DNA of 64,000 nucleotides, taken from Luteolibacter luteus (GTDB taxonomy: Bacteria > Verrucomicrobiota > Verrucomicrobiia > Verrucomicrobiales > Akkermansiaceae). The notes under the pieces are model-generated. The model was not told the DNA's origin and made no database searches. It was given only the letters and a program-made list of their open reading frames with translations. Location of the stretch: positions 3,162,001-3,226,000 of the forward strand of contig NZ_CP051774.1 of the NCBI RefSeq assembly GCF_012913485.1, given 5' to 3'. The position numbers were made by a program, and so were the translations under genes. Below, one piece after another: positions 16,206-25,100 of the stretch; position 1 is the first letter of the stretch; each line of letters starts with the position of its first letter.

Positions 16206-19200
16206 ATGAAATCCAGCCTCTTCCTTCTCGCCGCCGCCCTGACGACCTGGGTCCACGCAGGCCCCGTTTTCCAAGCTCCGCTCAAGGATGAGCACATCGT
16301 GATGATCGGAAACGGTCTTGGCGAAAGGATGCAGTACTTCGGCTACTTCGAGACCGATCTGCACCTGGCCTTCCCCGAGCATCACTTGACGGTCAGGAAC
16401 ATGTGCTATCCCGGCGACACGCCGGCCTACCGTCCCCGCGCCGGGCGCAATACCCCGTGGGCCTTTCCCGGTGGGGAAAAGCTCCGCCCCGAGCTGAACA
16501 ATCATCGCGGTGAGGGCCACTACCCCTCCGACGATGAATGGCTGACCATTTGCAAGGCGGACACCATCCTCGCGTTCTTCGGCTTTAATGAGTCCTTCGA
16601 TGGCCCGGAAGGCCTGACGAAATATCGCGCCGAACTGGATGCCTTCATTACCCACACGCTCTCCCAGAAGTACAATGGCGAATCCGCGCCAAAGCTGGTG
16701 CTGGTTTCGCCGATCGCCTTCGAGGACCTGAGCAAGACCAAGGATCTTCCGGATGGGACCAAGGAGAACGCCAATCTGAAGGCTTACACCGAGCTGATGA
16801 AGAGGGTGGCGGAAGAGCGGAAGATCGGCTTCATCGATCTATTCGCACCGACCACCGAACTCTATGCCAAGCACGAGGAGCCGCTCACCATCAACGGATT
16901 TTCCCTCAATGAGAAGGGCGAGCAGGTGCTCGGCGTCACCCTGCTAAGTGAACTCTACAAGCTCGGGACGGTAGTCCAGCAGGCGGAGACGTCCGCCTTG
17001 CGCAAGCTGGTGAATGAGAAGTCATGGTTCTGGCAGAATGACCACCGCATGCTGAATGGCGTGCACGTCTATGGCCGCCGCTGGAAGCCTTTCGGCGATT
17101 TCAATTACCCGCAGGAGATTGAGAAGATCCGCCAGATGACCGTGAATCGCGATTGGGCGATCTGGCGCCTTTTGGAGAACAAGGAGTTCGACCTCACCGC
17201 ACAGGACGCGAAGACCCGCAAGCTGGATCCGGTGCAGACCAACTTCGATCGCCCCATCAAGTATCTCCGCGAGAAGGAGGCGCTGGAAAGCTTCACCCTG
17301 ATGGATGGCTTCCAGATCGGTCTCTTCGCTTCCGAGGAAGACTTCCCGGATCTCGCGAACCCGATGCAGATGACCTTCGACAACAAGGGACGTCTCTGGG
17401 TCTGCACCATGCCGGCTTATCCGCACTATCGCCCGGGCGATGAGATGCCGAATGACAAGATCCTCATCCTTGAGGATACCGATGGTGACAACCGCGCGGA
17501 CAAACAGACCATCTTCGCGGATGGCCTTCATCTCCCGATCGGGATCGAGTTGGCCCCGGAGGGAGTCTACGTCTCCCAAGAGCCGAATCTGATGCTTCTG
17601 CGGGACAACGATGGCGATGACAAGGCGGACACCCGCGAGTATCTGCTTCACGGCTTCGACCCGCACGACACGCACCACGCCATCCACGCCTTTTCCTCGG
17701 ACTCCTCCGGCGCGATTTACATGGGCGAAGGGGTCTTCCTTCACTCGCAGGTGGAAACGCCATACGGTCCGCAGCGCTGCACCGGTGGCGGCATCTGGCG
17801 CTTCGATCCGAAGTCCTTCCGTCTGACGCGTTATGTCCAGACGTACTTCAACAATCCCTGGGGCATCGCCTTCGATGATTGGCAGCAGTGCTTCATCGCG
17901 GATGCTTCCGGCGGCAATAACTACTGGGGCCTGCCGATTTCAATCAAGGCGCCCTTCCACTACGAGACAGGGAAGATCGGCGAGTTCGCGCCGAAGCGTG
18001 CGAGACCCACGGCAGGTGCCGAGTTCATCTCATCCCGCCATTTCCCCGATGAGCTGCAGGGCGGCTTCATGACGAATAATTCGATCGGCTTCCTCGGCAC
18101 CAGCATCCACCAGGTCTGGGAGGATCGTGGCGGCTACTCGGGCAAGCACATCGGTGACCTCGTGACTTCTTCCGATCCGAACTTCCGCCCCGCTGACCTT
18201 GAGTTCGCACCGGACGGCTCGCTCTACATTGTCGATTGGCACAACGCGCTGATCGGCCACATGCAGCACTCGGCCCGCGACCCGAACCGCAGCCACACGC
18301 ACGGCCGCATCTATCGTGTGAGCCATAAGACCCGTCCTTTGGTGAAGCCTGCCGAGATCGATGGTGCCAGCATCTCCTCGCTGCTGGATATCCTGAAGGA
18401 GCCGGAATACCGCACCCGCTACCGCGCACGCCGCGAGCTGCGCGGTCACGATGCCACCGCCGTGCTGCCCGCCGTGAAAGCCTGGGTGGCGAAGCTCGAC
18501 AAGGCGGACCCGCGCTACGAACACCACGTCGCGGAAGCGCTTTGGGCCACGTGGGCGCAGAACCAGGTCGATCACGATCTGCTCGACCAGTGTCTGAATG
18601 CGAAGGCCCACCAGGCCCGTGCCGCGGCCGTGGAAGTCATCCGTCACGCATGGCGGAAGATTCCCGATCACGCCGCGCTTCTAACAAAGGCAGCGAACGA
18701 TGAGTCCTCGCTGGTTCGTCTCGAGGCTCTCGCTGCCGCATCCTGGATGGACAATGCCGATGGCGCCCTCATCGCGCTGGAAGTGCTGAAGCATCCGATC
18801 GACAAATGGATGCCGGAGGCGATCAAGACCGCCTTCCTCACGCTGGGTGATGACATCGAAGTGCTGAAGAAGGACAACAAGCTCGACCTGAGTAGCAATC
18901 CCCGCGCTGCGGATTACCTCGATGGCAAGCTGAAGATCGAGCCGGAGGAAACCGTGAAGGCGGAGCCCGAGCCGAAGCTTCCTGCCGAGGAACTCGAGCT
19001 CTGGCGCATTGGTAAGGAAGTCTTCGCACGTGATGCGCATTGCGCGACCTGCCACCAGGCGGACGGCAAGGGCCAGGAGAAGATCTATCCTCCGCTCGCT
19101 GGCAGCGAGTGGGTGACGGGTGATGAAGAGCGCCTCATCAAGCTCACGCTGAAGGGCCTCTGGGGGCCCATCACCGTGAAGGGCGTGAAGTTCGATCCCA

Positions 19201-19412
19201 CCACCGGCGTGCCGCCGATGATGGGCTTCGGCCCGCTGCTCAATGACAAGGAGCTCGCCGGTGTCCTCACCTACGTGCGGAACAACTTCGGCAATACCGC
19301 ACCCGCCGTGAAGCCGGAGACCGTGGCAAAGGTGCGTGAATCCACGAAGGACAAGGTGGATTTCTTCACCGCGGACGATCTTCTGAAACAGCATCCCTTC
19401 CCGACGAAGTGA
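16206..19412 (+). CDS. SGNH-like / PVC-type dehydrogenase / HEAT / cytochrome c fusion protein
   Basis: The ATG at 16206 precedes a signal peptide (MKSSLFLLAAALTTWVHAG), giving 1068 residues; the frame is open further upstream but that part overlaps the divergent gene. Domains in order: an SGNH/GDSL-like region (about 30-270, beginning HIVMIGNGLGERM); a PVC-specific membrane-bound dehydrogenase beta-propeller (about 350-720) with DRDGDGRAD-like Ca-binding loops (DTDGDNRADKQT, DNDGDDKADT) and HAIHAFSSDSSG; HEAT-like helices (about 720-880); and a cytochrome c with CATCH at 946-950 and a distal MMGF. It is a periplasmic quinoprotein-type sugar oxidase characteristic of the PVC superphylum. Substrate unknown. 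Confidence 0.9.
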   Translation: MKSSLFLLAAALTTWVHAGPVFQAPLKDEHIVMIGNGLGERMQYFGYFETDLHLAFPEHHLTVRNMCYPGDTPAYRPRAGRNTPWAFPGGEKLRPELNNHRGEGHYPSDDEWLTICKADTILAFFGFNESFDGPEGLTKYRAELDAFITHTLSQKYNGESAPKLVLVSPIAFEDLSKTKDLPDGTKENANLKAYTELMKRVAEERKIGFIDLFAPTTELYAKHEEPLTINGFSLNEKGEQVLGVTLLSELYKLGTVVQQAETSALRKLVNEKSWFWQNDHRMLNGVHVYGRRWKPFGDFNYPQEIEKIRQMTVNRDWAIWRLLENKEFDLTAQDAKTRKLDPVQTNFDRPIKYLREKEALESFTLMDGFQIGLFASEEDFPDLANPMQMTFDNKGRLWVCTMPAYPHYRPGDEMPNDKILILEDTDGDNRADKQTIFADGLHLPIGIELAPEGVYVSQEPNLMLLRDNDGDDKADTREYLLHGFDPHDTHHAIHAFSSDSSGAIYMGEGVFLHSQVETPYGPQRCTGGGIWRFDPKSFRLTRYVQTYFNNPWGIAFDDWQQCFIADASGGNNYWGLPISIKAPFHYETGKIGEFAPKRARPTAGAEFISSRHFPDELQGGFMTNNSIGFLGTSIHQVWEDRGGYSGKHIGDLVTSSDPNFRPADLEFAPDGSLYIVDWHNALIGHMQHSARDPNRSHTHGRIYRVSHKTRPLVKPAEIDGASISSLLDILKEPEYRTRYRARRELRGHDATAVLPAVKAWVAKLDKADPRYEHHVAEALWATWAQNQVDHDLLDQCLNAKAHQARAAAVEVIRHAWRKIPDHAALLTKAANDESSLVRLEALAAASWMDNADGALIALEVLKHPIDKWMPEAIKTAFLTLGDDIEVLKKDNKLDLSSNPRAADYLDGKLKIEPEETVKAEPEPKLPAEELELWRIGKEVFARDAHCATCHQADGKGQEKIYPPLAGSEWVTGDEERLIKLTLKGLWGPITVKGVKFDPTTGVPPMMGFGPLLNDKELAGVLTYVRNNFGNTAPAVKPETVAKVRESTKDKVDFFTADDLLKQHPFPTK

Positions 19413-19477
19413 CGTTGTAGTCACAGTATCTCTCCGATTTTAAAGGCTTAGTTGCCGAATCCATTTGGACATTCAAA

Positions 19478-19501
19478 CCGATCACGCGGAAGCGTGATCG
19501 G
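19478..19501. repeat. Perfect 10-bp hairpin with GGAA loop
   Basis: CCGATCACGC (19478-19487) and GCGTGATCGG (19492-19501) form a perfect stem closed by a GGAA tetraloop, 66 bp after the PVC dehydrogenase stop. There is no T run. It may stabilise the 3' end of that transcript or sit in the leader of the HAD phosphatase gene. Confidence 0.6.
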
Positions 19502-19548
19502 CATGAGGATGCCTCAGCCGCACTTTCGCGGGCTACCCCGTGCGTGGC

Positions 19549-20373
19549 ATGCCAGCCGCTATTCCGAATGGCATGGCACGCGTTGGATTCCTACTTGATA
19601 TGGACGGGGTGATCTACCGGGGTTCCCGGTTGGTCCCCGGTGCATCGGATTTTATTTCACGATTAAGAAAGCACGGGATTCCCTTCCGCTTTCTCACCAA
19701 CAACTCGCAGCGCGCACGCCGCGATGTTGCATTGAAGCTCCGCCGCCTCGGCATCGAAGCCAGCGAAGGAGAAGTTTTCACCTGCGCGATGGCGACCGCG
19801 CGTTTCCTCGCCTCCCAAAAACCCGGCGGGACCGCGTACGTCATCGGTGAACATGGCCTCGCCGCCGCACTGCATCGTAACGGCTACTCCGTGGTAGACG
19901 ACGATGCCGACTATGTGGTCGTCGGCGAAGGCCGAACCCTCACCTTTGAGATGATCGAGCGTGGTGTCCGCCTTGTGGAAAAGGGCGCCAAGCTTATCGC
20001 CACGAATCCCGATCCGAATTGCCCCACCGATCAAGGCACGCGTCCCGGCTGTGGCGCTATCGTTGCCATGATCGAGCGCGCCACCGGCGTGCAGGCCTTC
20101 TCAGTCGGGAAGCCCAGCCCCGTCATGATGCGCGCCGCGCGGAAGGAGATGGGCCTGCGCACGGATGAGGTCATCATGGTCGGTGATACCATGGAGACGG
20201 ACATCCTCGGTGCCGTGCAGATGGGTTACCGCAGCGTCCTGGTGCTGAGTGGTGGCACGCGCCGCCAGGATCTGAAGGACTTCGCGTATCAACCGGATCT
20301 CATCGTGGAGAACGTCGGCATGATTCCCGACGAATACATTTTTGAGAAGTTCGGCGCAGCATTGGCACAATGA
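19549..20373 (+). CDS. HAD-IIA family sugar/nucleotide phosphatase (NagD-like)
   Basis: The protein shows all HAD motifs in order: DMDGVIYRG (motif I, nucleophile Asp), LTNNSQRAR (motif II), GKPSPVMM (motif III lysine) and MVGDTMETDILGA (motif IV). The C2-type cap between motifs II and III, including the tract TNPDPNCPTDQGTRPGCGAIVAMIE, places it in the HAD-IIA group with NagD/UmpH and phosphoglycolate phosphatases. It is a soluble Mg-dependent phosphatase; the substrate cannot be told. Starts at 19540 (GTG), 19549 (ATG) and 19573 (ATG, directly before the fold) are all possible; I chose 19549. The protein is 270-280 residues, normal for the family. Confidence 0.9.
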   Translation: MPAAIPNGMARVGFLLDMDGVIYRGSRLVPGASDFISRLRKHGIPFRFLTNNSQRARRDVALKLRRLGIEASEGEVFTCAMATARFLASQKPGGTAYVIGEHGLAAALHRNGYSVVDDDADYVVVGEGRTLTFEMIERGVRLVEKGAKLIATNPDPNCPTDQGTRPGCGAIVAMIERATGVQAFSVGKPSPVMMRAARKEMGLRTDEVIMVGDTMETDILGAVQMGYRSVLVLSGGTRRQDLKDFAYQPDLIVENVGMIPDEYIFEKFGAALAQ

Positions 20374-20414
20374 AAGCTTTCCTTGGTTAGCGGATGGTCC
20401 GTGTCTGAGTGGAC

Positions 20415-20520
20415 GTTTCTTGGGTTTAACCGAAACTCATTCACGGTTCGCCACGGCGGGTGCGGGATTTCTTGGGTTTACTCCCGGGCCCGCCGTGGTC
20501 ATCACGCGGATAGAGGAGGA
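20415..20520 (+). ncRNA. Structured leader or small RNA upstream of the RlaP gene
   Basis: This non-coding stretch contains a perfect 10-bp stem, CCACGGCGGG (20451-20460) with CCCGCCGTGG (20489-20498), and inside it CGGGA (20463-20467) with TCCCG (20482-20486). A 13-nt direct repeat, TTTCTTGGGTTTA, occurs at 20417 and 20468, the second copy in the loop. A terminator follows at once. The layout fits either an attenuator-type leader of the downstream gene or the 3' end of the upstream transcript. It resembles no riboswitch class that I recognise. Confidence 0.4.
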
Positions 20521-20548
20521 GCAGCGGTCGTTGTGGCCGCTGCTTTTT
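20520..20548 (+). terminator. Intrinsic terminator 43 bp before the RlaP start
   Basis: GCAGCGG (20521-20527) pairs with CCGCTGC (20537-20543) across a 9-nt loop, extended by A20520-T20544, and is followed by TTTTT and then GCTTTTG. It could terminate the HAD phosphatase transcript or attenuate the gene starting at 20592. Confidence 0.8.
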
Positions 20549-20591
20549 GCTTTTGCCGTCTCCGTGCATTCCCGCGCATCTTCCGCGCGGA

Positions 20592-22460
20592 ATGAGCGCC
20601 GCGATCCAAGAGCTACTCGACCGTCTGAAGAAGCAGCACGGCATCCGGATCCCCTATGCCTGTGAATCGGGGAGCCGTGCCTGGGGTTTTGCCTCGCCGG
20701 ATAGCGACTACGACATCCGCTTCATCTTCATCCGGGATGAGAAGTCCTATGTCTCCGTGCTCGATGGCTTGGAGTCGCTCGATCTGCCGATGGAGGGAGA
20801 CCTCGATGCCGGCGGCTGGGATGTGCGGAAAGCGGTGCGTCTGCTGGGGAAGTCGAATGGCGCGCTGATCGAGTGGCTGCACACGCCCATCGTCTATCGT
20901 AGCGAGCCCGGCTTCCGCGAGCGCTGGCAAAGTACGGCACGCACCGTATTTTCACCCCGCGCCTCGCACGATCATTACCACGGCCTCGCCCGTCAGATGG
21001 TCATGGGAAAGCTCGCCGGGGATGAGGTGCGCGCGAAGGACTACCTCTACGCGCTGCGCTCCATCCTCTGCGCCCGCTGGATCGCGGAGGGTAGGGGCAT
21101 TCCGCCGGTCGCCTTTGCGGAGCTGGTCCCCATTGCTCCGCAGGAGGTGAAAGCGCTGGTCCCGGAGTTGCTCGAGCACAAGGCCCGCACCGCAGAAGGC
21201 CACCTCATGCCAAGGATCGCCCCGCTCGATGCATTCCTGCAGGAAGCCCTCGCCGCCACGCCCGAGATCCCGCGCACCGATCTCCAGCCGGAAGTGCTCG
21301 ATCGCCTTTTGCGTCAGGAGATCCGCAGCTCCGCTCCGATCCTTGCACCCGCGGATTTCACCATCGACCGCGTCCGGAAACCGGACCTGAATCTGCTCGA
21401 TACCGTCGCCGGGAGCCATGCTTACGGCACCGCCATCGAGGGCTCGGATGAAGACCGCCGCGGCGTCTTCGTCGCGCCGCGCTCCTTCATCTTTGGCTTC
21501 GACGAGATCGAGCAGGTCTCCGATGAACGTAGCGACCAGGTTTACTACGAGATCGGCCACTTCGTGTCGCTGCTGCTGAAAAACAATCCGAACGCGCTGG
21601 AACTCCTCGCGATGCCGGACGACTGCATCCGTCACAAGCACCCGCTCTTCGCGCTGCTGGATCCCGCCATCTTTCTCTCGAAGCTCTGTGCGAAGACCTT
21701 TGGTGAATACGCCATGGGCCAGATCCGGAAGGCCCGCGGCCTGAACAAGAAGATCGTGAACCCGCAGCCGGAGCAGCGGAAGGCCATGCTCGAGTTCTGC
21801 CACGTCCCGGAAGGGCAGGGTAGTACCCCGGTGCTGGAGTGGCTCGCCGTCCGTGGCATCGATCCGCGGGAATGCGGCCTCACCGCCGTCCAGCACGCCG
21901 CGGGCATGTTTGCCATCTACGAAGGTCCTAGTAATGAGTATCGCGGCATCGTCTCGCCGAAGGACCCTGACACCCTGATCTTTAGCAGCGTGCCGAAGGA
22001 AGCGCAGCCGCTCGCCTGGATGCACTTCAATCAGGATGCCTTCCAGGCCCACTGCAAGGCCCACCGCGAATACTGGGAATGGGTCGGCCAGCGGAACCCG
22101 GAGCGCTACGCCACGAATGCCCAGCACGGCCGCGGCTACGACTCGAAGAACCTCATGCACACCCTGCGCCTGCTCGACATGGCCGGGGAGATCGCTCGCG
22201 AGGGCGTGCTACGCATCCGCCGCCCGAACCGCGACTACCTTCTCCGCGTCCGCGCCGGGGAATTCGAGTATGAGGAGCTCGTCGAGTCCGCAGAGCGGAA
22301 GCTCACCGAAGTCCAGGCCGAGTTCGAGCGCTCCTCCCTCCCGGATCATCCGGACCGGGAGCAGGTGAACGCCCTGCTGGTGAGCTTGCGCGAGGAATTT
22401 GGTTCTTCGGGCCCAAATCCTGCAAAATTTGCAGGCGCAATTTGCAATAAGGTATTATAA
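20592..22460 (+). CDS. Double RlaP/YcgL-type nucleotidyltransferase
   Basis: The ATG at 20592 fits the start of the fold; an upstream in-frame ATG at 20547 lies in the terminator tail. The 622-residue protein has two DNA polymerase beta-type nucleotidyltransferase signatures: GSRAWGF...DSDYDIR at residues 27-43 and GSHAYGTAIEGSDEDRRGV at about 274-292. Both match the RlaP (PF10127, YcgL) family, named for its association with RNA-repair ligases. Each copy retains the metal-binding acidic pair. Family members are usually about 250 residues with a single domain, so this is a tandem fusion in one chain. The product would transfer a nucleotide to an unknown target; no RNA ligase gene is nearby. 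Confidence 0.82.
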   Translation: MSAAIQELLDRLKKQHGIRIPYACESGSRAWGFASPDSDYDIRFIFIRDEKSYVSVLDGLESLDLPMEGDLDAGGWDVRKAVRLLGKSNGALIEWLHTPIVYRSEPGFRERWQSTARTVFSPRASHDHYHGLARQMVMGKLAGDEVRAKDYLYALRSILCARWIAEGRGIPPVAFAELVPIAPQEVKALVPELLEHKARTAEGHLMPRIAPLDAFLQEALAATPEIPRTDLQPEVLDRLLRQEIRSSAPILAPADFTIDRVRKPDLNLLDTVAGSHAYGTAIEGSDEDRRGVFVAPRSFIFGFDEIEQVSDERSDQVYYEIGHFVSLLLKNNPNALELLAMPDDCIRHKHPLFALLDPAIFLSKLCAKTFGEYAMGQIRKARGLNKKIVNPQPEQRKAMLEFCHVPEGQGSTPVLEWLAVRGIDPRECGLTAVQHAAGMFAIYEGPSNEYRGIVSPKDPDTLIFSSVPKEAQPLAWMHFNQDAFQAHCKAHREYWEWVGQRNPERYATNAQHGRGYDSKNLMHTLRLLDMAGEIAREGVLRIRRPNRDYLLRVRAGEFEYEELVESAERKLTEVQAEFERSSLPDHPDREQVNALLVSLREEFGSSGPNPAKFAGAICNKVL

Positions 22461-22461
22461 T
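22421..22461 (+). promoter_or_regulatory. Palindrome plus -10 box for the Coq4-like gene
   Basis: TGCAAA-A-TTTGCA (22421-22433) is a perfect palindrome, followed by a second AATTTGCA at 22439-22446 and a perfect -10 hexamer TATAAT at 22456-22461. These lie in the last codons of the RlaP gene. No good -35 is visible, which fits an activator-dependent or repressed promoter for the gene starting at 22504. Confidence 0.45.
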
Positions 22462-22503
22462 CCAGCAGCTTGGCGGATTTTGAGGCTGTGGCATGTTAGG
22501 TAC

Positions 22504-23082
22504 GTGACGACCTACCATCCGGGTTTGCAGACCTTCCATATTCCTCTCCGGGAAGGTCACGTGACGCTGCGGGAGGGAATGGAAATGCTGATGGAAGTCG
22601 GCAATTCCCAAGCGGAAGTGCCGCTCATCGTGCGGCTCATGGAGAATCCTGCCTTCGACATGCCGCCGCTGTCGATGTTCCGCGGGAGGGTCAGCCTAGA
22701 GCAACACGATTGCATCCACCTGATCCTTGGTCGCGGCACGACCTTGATGGATGAGGCCTTCACCATCGGTTTCACCATGGGCTCTACCAAGCGCATGAGC
22801 ACTTCGGCCACCGATCTCTTTTCAAAGGTCGCCGAGAGGATTTATCCGAAAGAGTACCGTTTCCCGTCTGCGGCCGCCCGTGTCTTTCGCGATGCCGTGC
22901 ACCTCGCCACGATCTCGGACTGCCAGCACCTCGATGCCGTGGACTTCCGCTCCCTCATGGATGTGCCTCTGGTCGAAATACGCCGCAGACTCCGGATCGA
23001 GGAAGAATTGCTCACCGGCTACTACAAGGTCGAAGCCCAGCGAAACCCCACCATCGCCGCCTGCCGGAGGTTGCTGTGTTGA
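22504..23082 (+). CDS. Coq4-like metal-binding protein
   Basis: The GTG at 22504 follows the promoter-like TATAAT and gives a 192-residue protein; the frame is open upstream only through the RlaP gene. It carries HDCIH with Glu84 eleven residues on, that is HDxxHx11E at residues 68-84, the zinc-ligand signature of the Coq4 family (HDLWHV...E in the yeast and human proteins). The surrounding all-helical sequence with PLSMFRGRV and GFTMGS is compatible. Coq4 acts in ubiquinone biosynthesis, recently as an oxidative decarboxylase, but many bacterial relatives have no known role. As verrucomicrobia normally use menaquinone, the function here is open. The assignment rests on the motif and length. 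Confidence 0.6.
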   Translation: MTTYHPGLQTFHIPLREGHVTLREGMEMLMEVGNSQAEVPLIVRLMENPAFDMPPLSMFRGRVSLEQHDCIHLILGRGTTLMDEAFTIGFTMGSTKRMSTSATDLFSKVAERIYPKEYRFPSAAARVFRDAVHLATISDCQHLDAVDFRSLMDVPLVEIRRRLRIEEELLTGYYKVEAQRNPTIAACRRLLC

Positions 23083-23162
23083 GTCCTCACGTGGATCTTC
23101 AGCGCCAAAGGCGCGTCCTATACCAGCTCGGGTCGCAAGGCCGGTGGGGAATGGTTACGGAC

Positions 23163-24248
23163 CTACTTCCGCTTCACCGGTGCCTCGATGATCCCTTCCT
23201 CCGTCTCCTGCTTCAGCCGCAGCTGGCCGCAGGCCGCATCGATATCGTGACCTTTCTCCAGCCGTAGGGTTGCCGCCACGCCTGAATTCTTGAGGATATC
23301 CCGGAAAGCCCGGCACTGGTCTTCGGAAGGCCGCACCCAATCCAGTCCCTCCACTGTATTGTAAGGGATCAGGTTCACCTTCGCCTTCAGGCGGCGCGCA
23401 TGGCCCGCGAGAATGCGTGCCTGCTCCAGATGATCGTTCACGCCCTCGATCAGGATGTACTCCAGCGTGAGGTGCTGCTTCTTCTTCGAGTTCCAGTAAT
23501 CCAGCGCATCGAAAAGCTCTGCCGTGCCCCATTTCTTGTTCACCGGCATGATCTGCCCGCGCACCTCATCGGTCGCGCCGTGCAGGGAGATCGCCAGGCG
23601 GATCTGCTGCGGATGCTCCGCCAGACGGCGGATCTGCGGCACCAGCCCGGACGTGGAAATCGTCAGATGTCGTGCCCCCAGATGTAGGCCCCAGGGCGAA
23701 GTGATGATCGAAATCGCTGCCAGCAGGTTGTCCAGGTTCGCCAGCGGCTCGCCCATCCCCATGAAGACGAGATTGTCCACCCGTTCCCCGGAGAGGCGCT
23801 CCGCCATCAGCACCTGTCCCGCGATCTCCGCTGCTTCCAGATTCCGGCTAAAGCCTGCCAGCCCGGAGGCGCAGAACTTGCAGCCATAGGCGCAGCCCAC
23901 CTGCGAGGACACGCACAGCGTCCGCCGGTCGGAGCGCTCGCCATAGAGCGCCGGGTTTGCCGGAATGAGAACGCTCTCCACGTAGCGGCCATCGTGCAGC
24001 TTGAAGAGGAACTTCCGCGTTGTATCGCCGCTGCCCTGCGTGTGCGTGTGGTCCAGAGCGTGCAGGCGGAAGGAAGTGCTCAGCTTTTCGCGCAGCGCCG
24101 CCGGCAGATTGCTCATCGCCTCCACCGAGGCCGCTTTCTTCTTCCAGATCCAATCGAGGATCTGCCCGGCGCGGAACGCGGGTTGGCCCTCGGCGGCCAA
24201 ATAGGCCTCCAAGGCGGCGGGGTCATATCCAGTCAGCGCAGGCAGCAC
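23163..24248 (-). CDS. rlmN: 23S rRNA (adenine-2503-C2)-methyltransferase RlmN
   Basis: A radical SAM enzyme that methylates C2 of A2503 in 23S rRNA, and A37 of some tRNAs. The 361-residue protein has the Fe-S motif CAYGCKFC (Cys119, Cys123, Cys126), the family tract VFMGMGEPLANLDN, and the C-terminal DIDAACGQL in which the cysteine forms the methyl-protein intermediate. Length and order are standard. It runs opposite to the Coq4-like gene and is monocistronic as far as can be seen. Confidence 0.97.
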   Translation of the reverse strand: MLPALTGYDPAALEAYLAAEGQPAFRAGQILDWIWKKKAASVEAMSNLPAALREKLSTSFRLHALDHTHTQGSGDTTRKFLFKLHDGRYVESVLIPANPALYGERSDRRTLCVSSQVGCAYGCKFCASGLAGFSRNLEAAEIAGQVLMAERLSGERVDNLVFMGMGEPLANLDNLLAAISIITSPWGLHLGARHLTISTSGLVPQIRRLAEHPQQIRLAISLHGATDEVRGQIMPVNKKWGTAELFDALDYWNSKKKQHLTLEYILIEGVNDHLEQARILAGHARRLKAKVNLIPYNTVEGLDWVRPSEDQCRAFRDILKNSGVAATLRLEKGHDIDAACGQLRLKQETEEGIIEAPVKRK

Positions 24249-24290
24249 GCCCGGAAGATGGACCGGATGCGCCTTCGGGCCAATACGTAA

Positions 24291-25100
24291 CTATCGGGCT
24301 TTCTCCACCCCCGCCCGGGCGTCCAGCGAGCGTTGGATCCATTGGTCCGTCTCGGCATCCCGGATCATGATTTGTTTTCCCCCGATGGTCTTCACGTAAC
24401 GCGAAAAGCCTTGTTCGCTCGCAAACCGGGCCGAGATCAGCAGCGGGAGCCCGGGATCGGAATCCGCGGAGAATCCCGCACCCAGATAGATGGGAAGCTC
24501 CGGCGGCGCAGGATCGCGGAAATCGGTCGCCATCCTGATCCACGCGCCTCTTTTTACGGTCTCGAGCTCCGCCAGGGAATTCGGGAAAGGCCACGGCGGC
24601 TCATCCTGTTTCGTCGCGGTACTAACCAGTTCGAGCCAAAAGTCGCTCACCATCGAGCCTTGCGTCCATCCCGGTCTCGAGGGGGAATGATGGACCCACT
24701 TGACCCCTGCCAACTGCGTCCCTTGCAGGATGATTCCCGGCACCAGGAAGGAGATCACGAACAACACCGGCACGATCATCGCCAGCGCGAGGGTGGATCC
24801 AAGTGACCAGCGCTTTTCGCGCCGCTTTGCCCATGCCCGCAGGAACCCATGCCCCACTGCCGCTGCGATGATCAATGCCAGCACCCCCGGCACCCACGTC
24901 GCCGCATTCGTGGACATCCGTGGCAGATGGTCGTTCAGGAAAAAGATCCAGCCGGTCACAAGGCGCCACAGCACCTGCGCAATTCCGGTGAAGTAGAGGA
25001 ACGGGATCGCGAGGAAGAGTAGAAACATCCCCACGAGGAAACACAGGATGATCGCAACGATGATCTGCTGCACCCTCTGGCTCGTGGTGGCTTTACTCAT
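24291..25100 (-). CDS. Membrane protein of a three-gene set, C-terminal soluble domain
   Basis: This 269-residue protein has three predicted membrane helices (about residues 12-37, 70-88 and 100-122), then a soluble domain of about 145 residues with FPNSLAELETVKRGAW and a cluster of short beta-type segments near the end. The start overlaps the preceding gene by 8 nt. The soluble part resembles in layout the C-terminal domains of pseudopilin-like proteins but has no N-terminal prepilin signature. I do not recognise a family; its overlap with two similar genes suggests they form one complex. Confidence 0.6.
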   Translation of the reverse strand: MSKATTSQRVQQIIVAIILCFLVGMFLLFLAIPFLYFTGIAQVLWRLVTGWIFFLNDHLPRMSTNAATWVPGVLALIIAAAVGHGFLRAWAKRREKRWSLGSTLALAMIVPVLFVISFLVPGIILQGTQLAGVKWVHHSPSRPGWTQGSMVSDFWLELVSTATKQDEPPWPFPNSLAELETVKRGAWIRMATDFRDPAPPELPIYLGAGFSADSDPGLPLLISARFASEQGFSRYVKTIGGKQIMIRDAETDQWIQRSLDARAGVEKAR

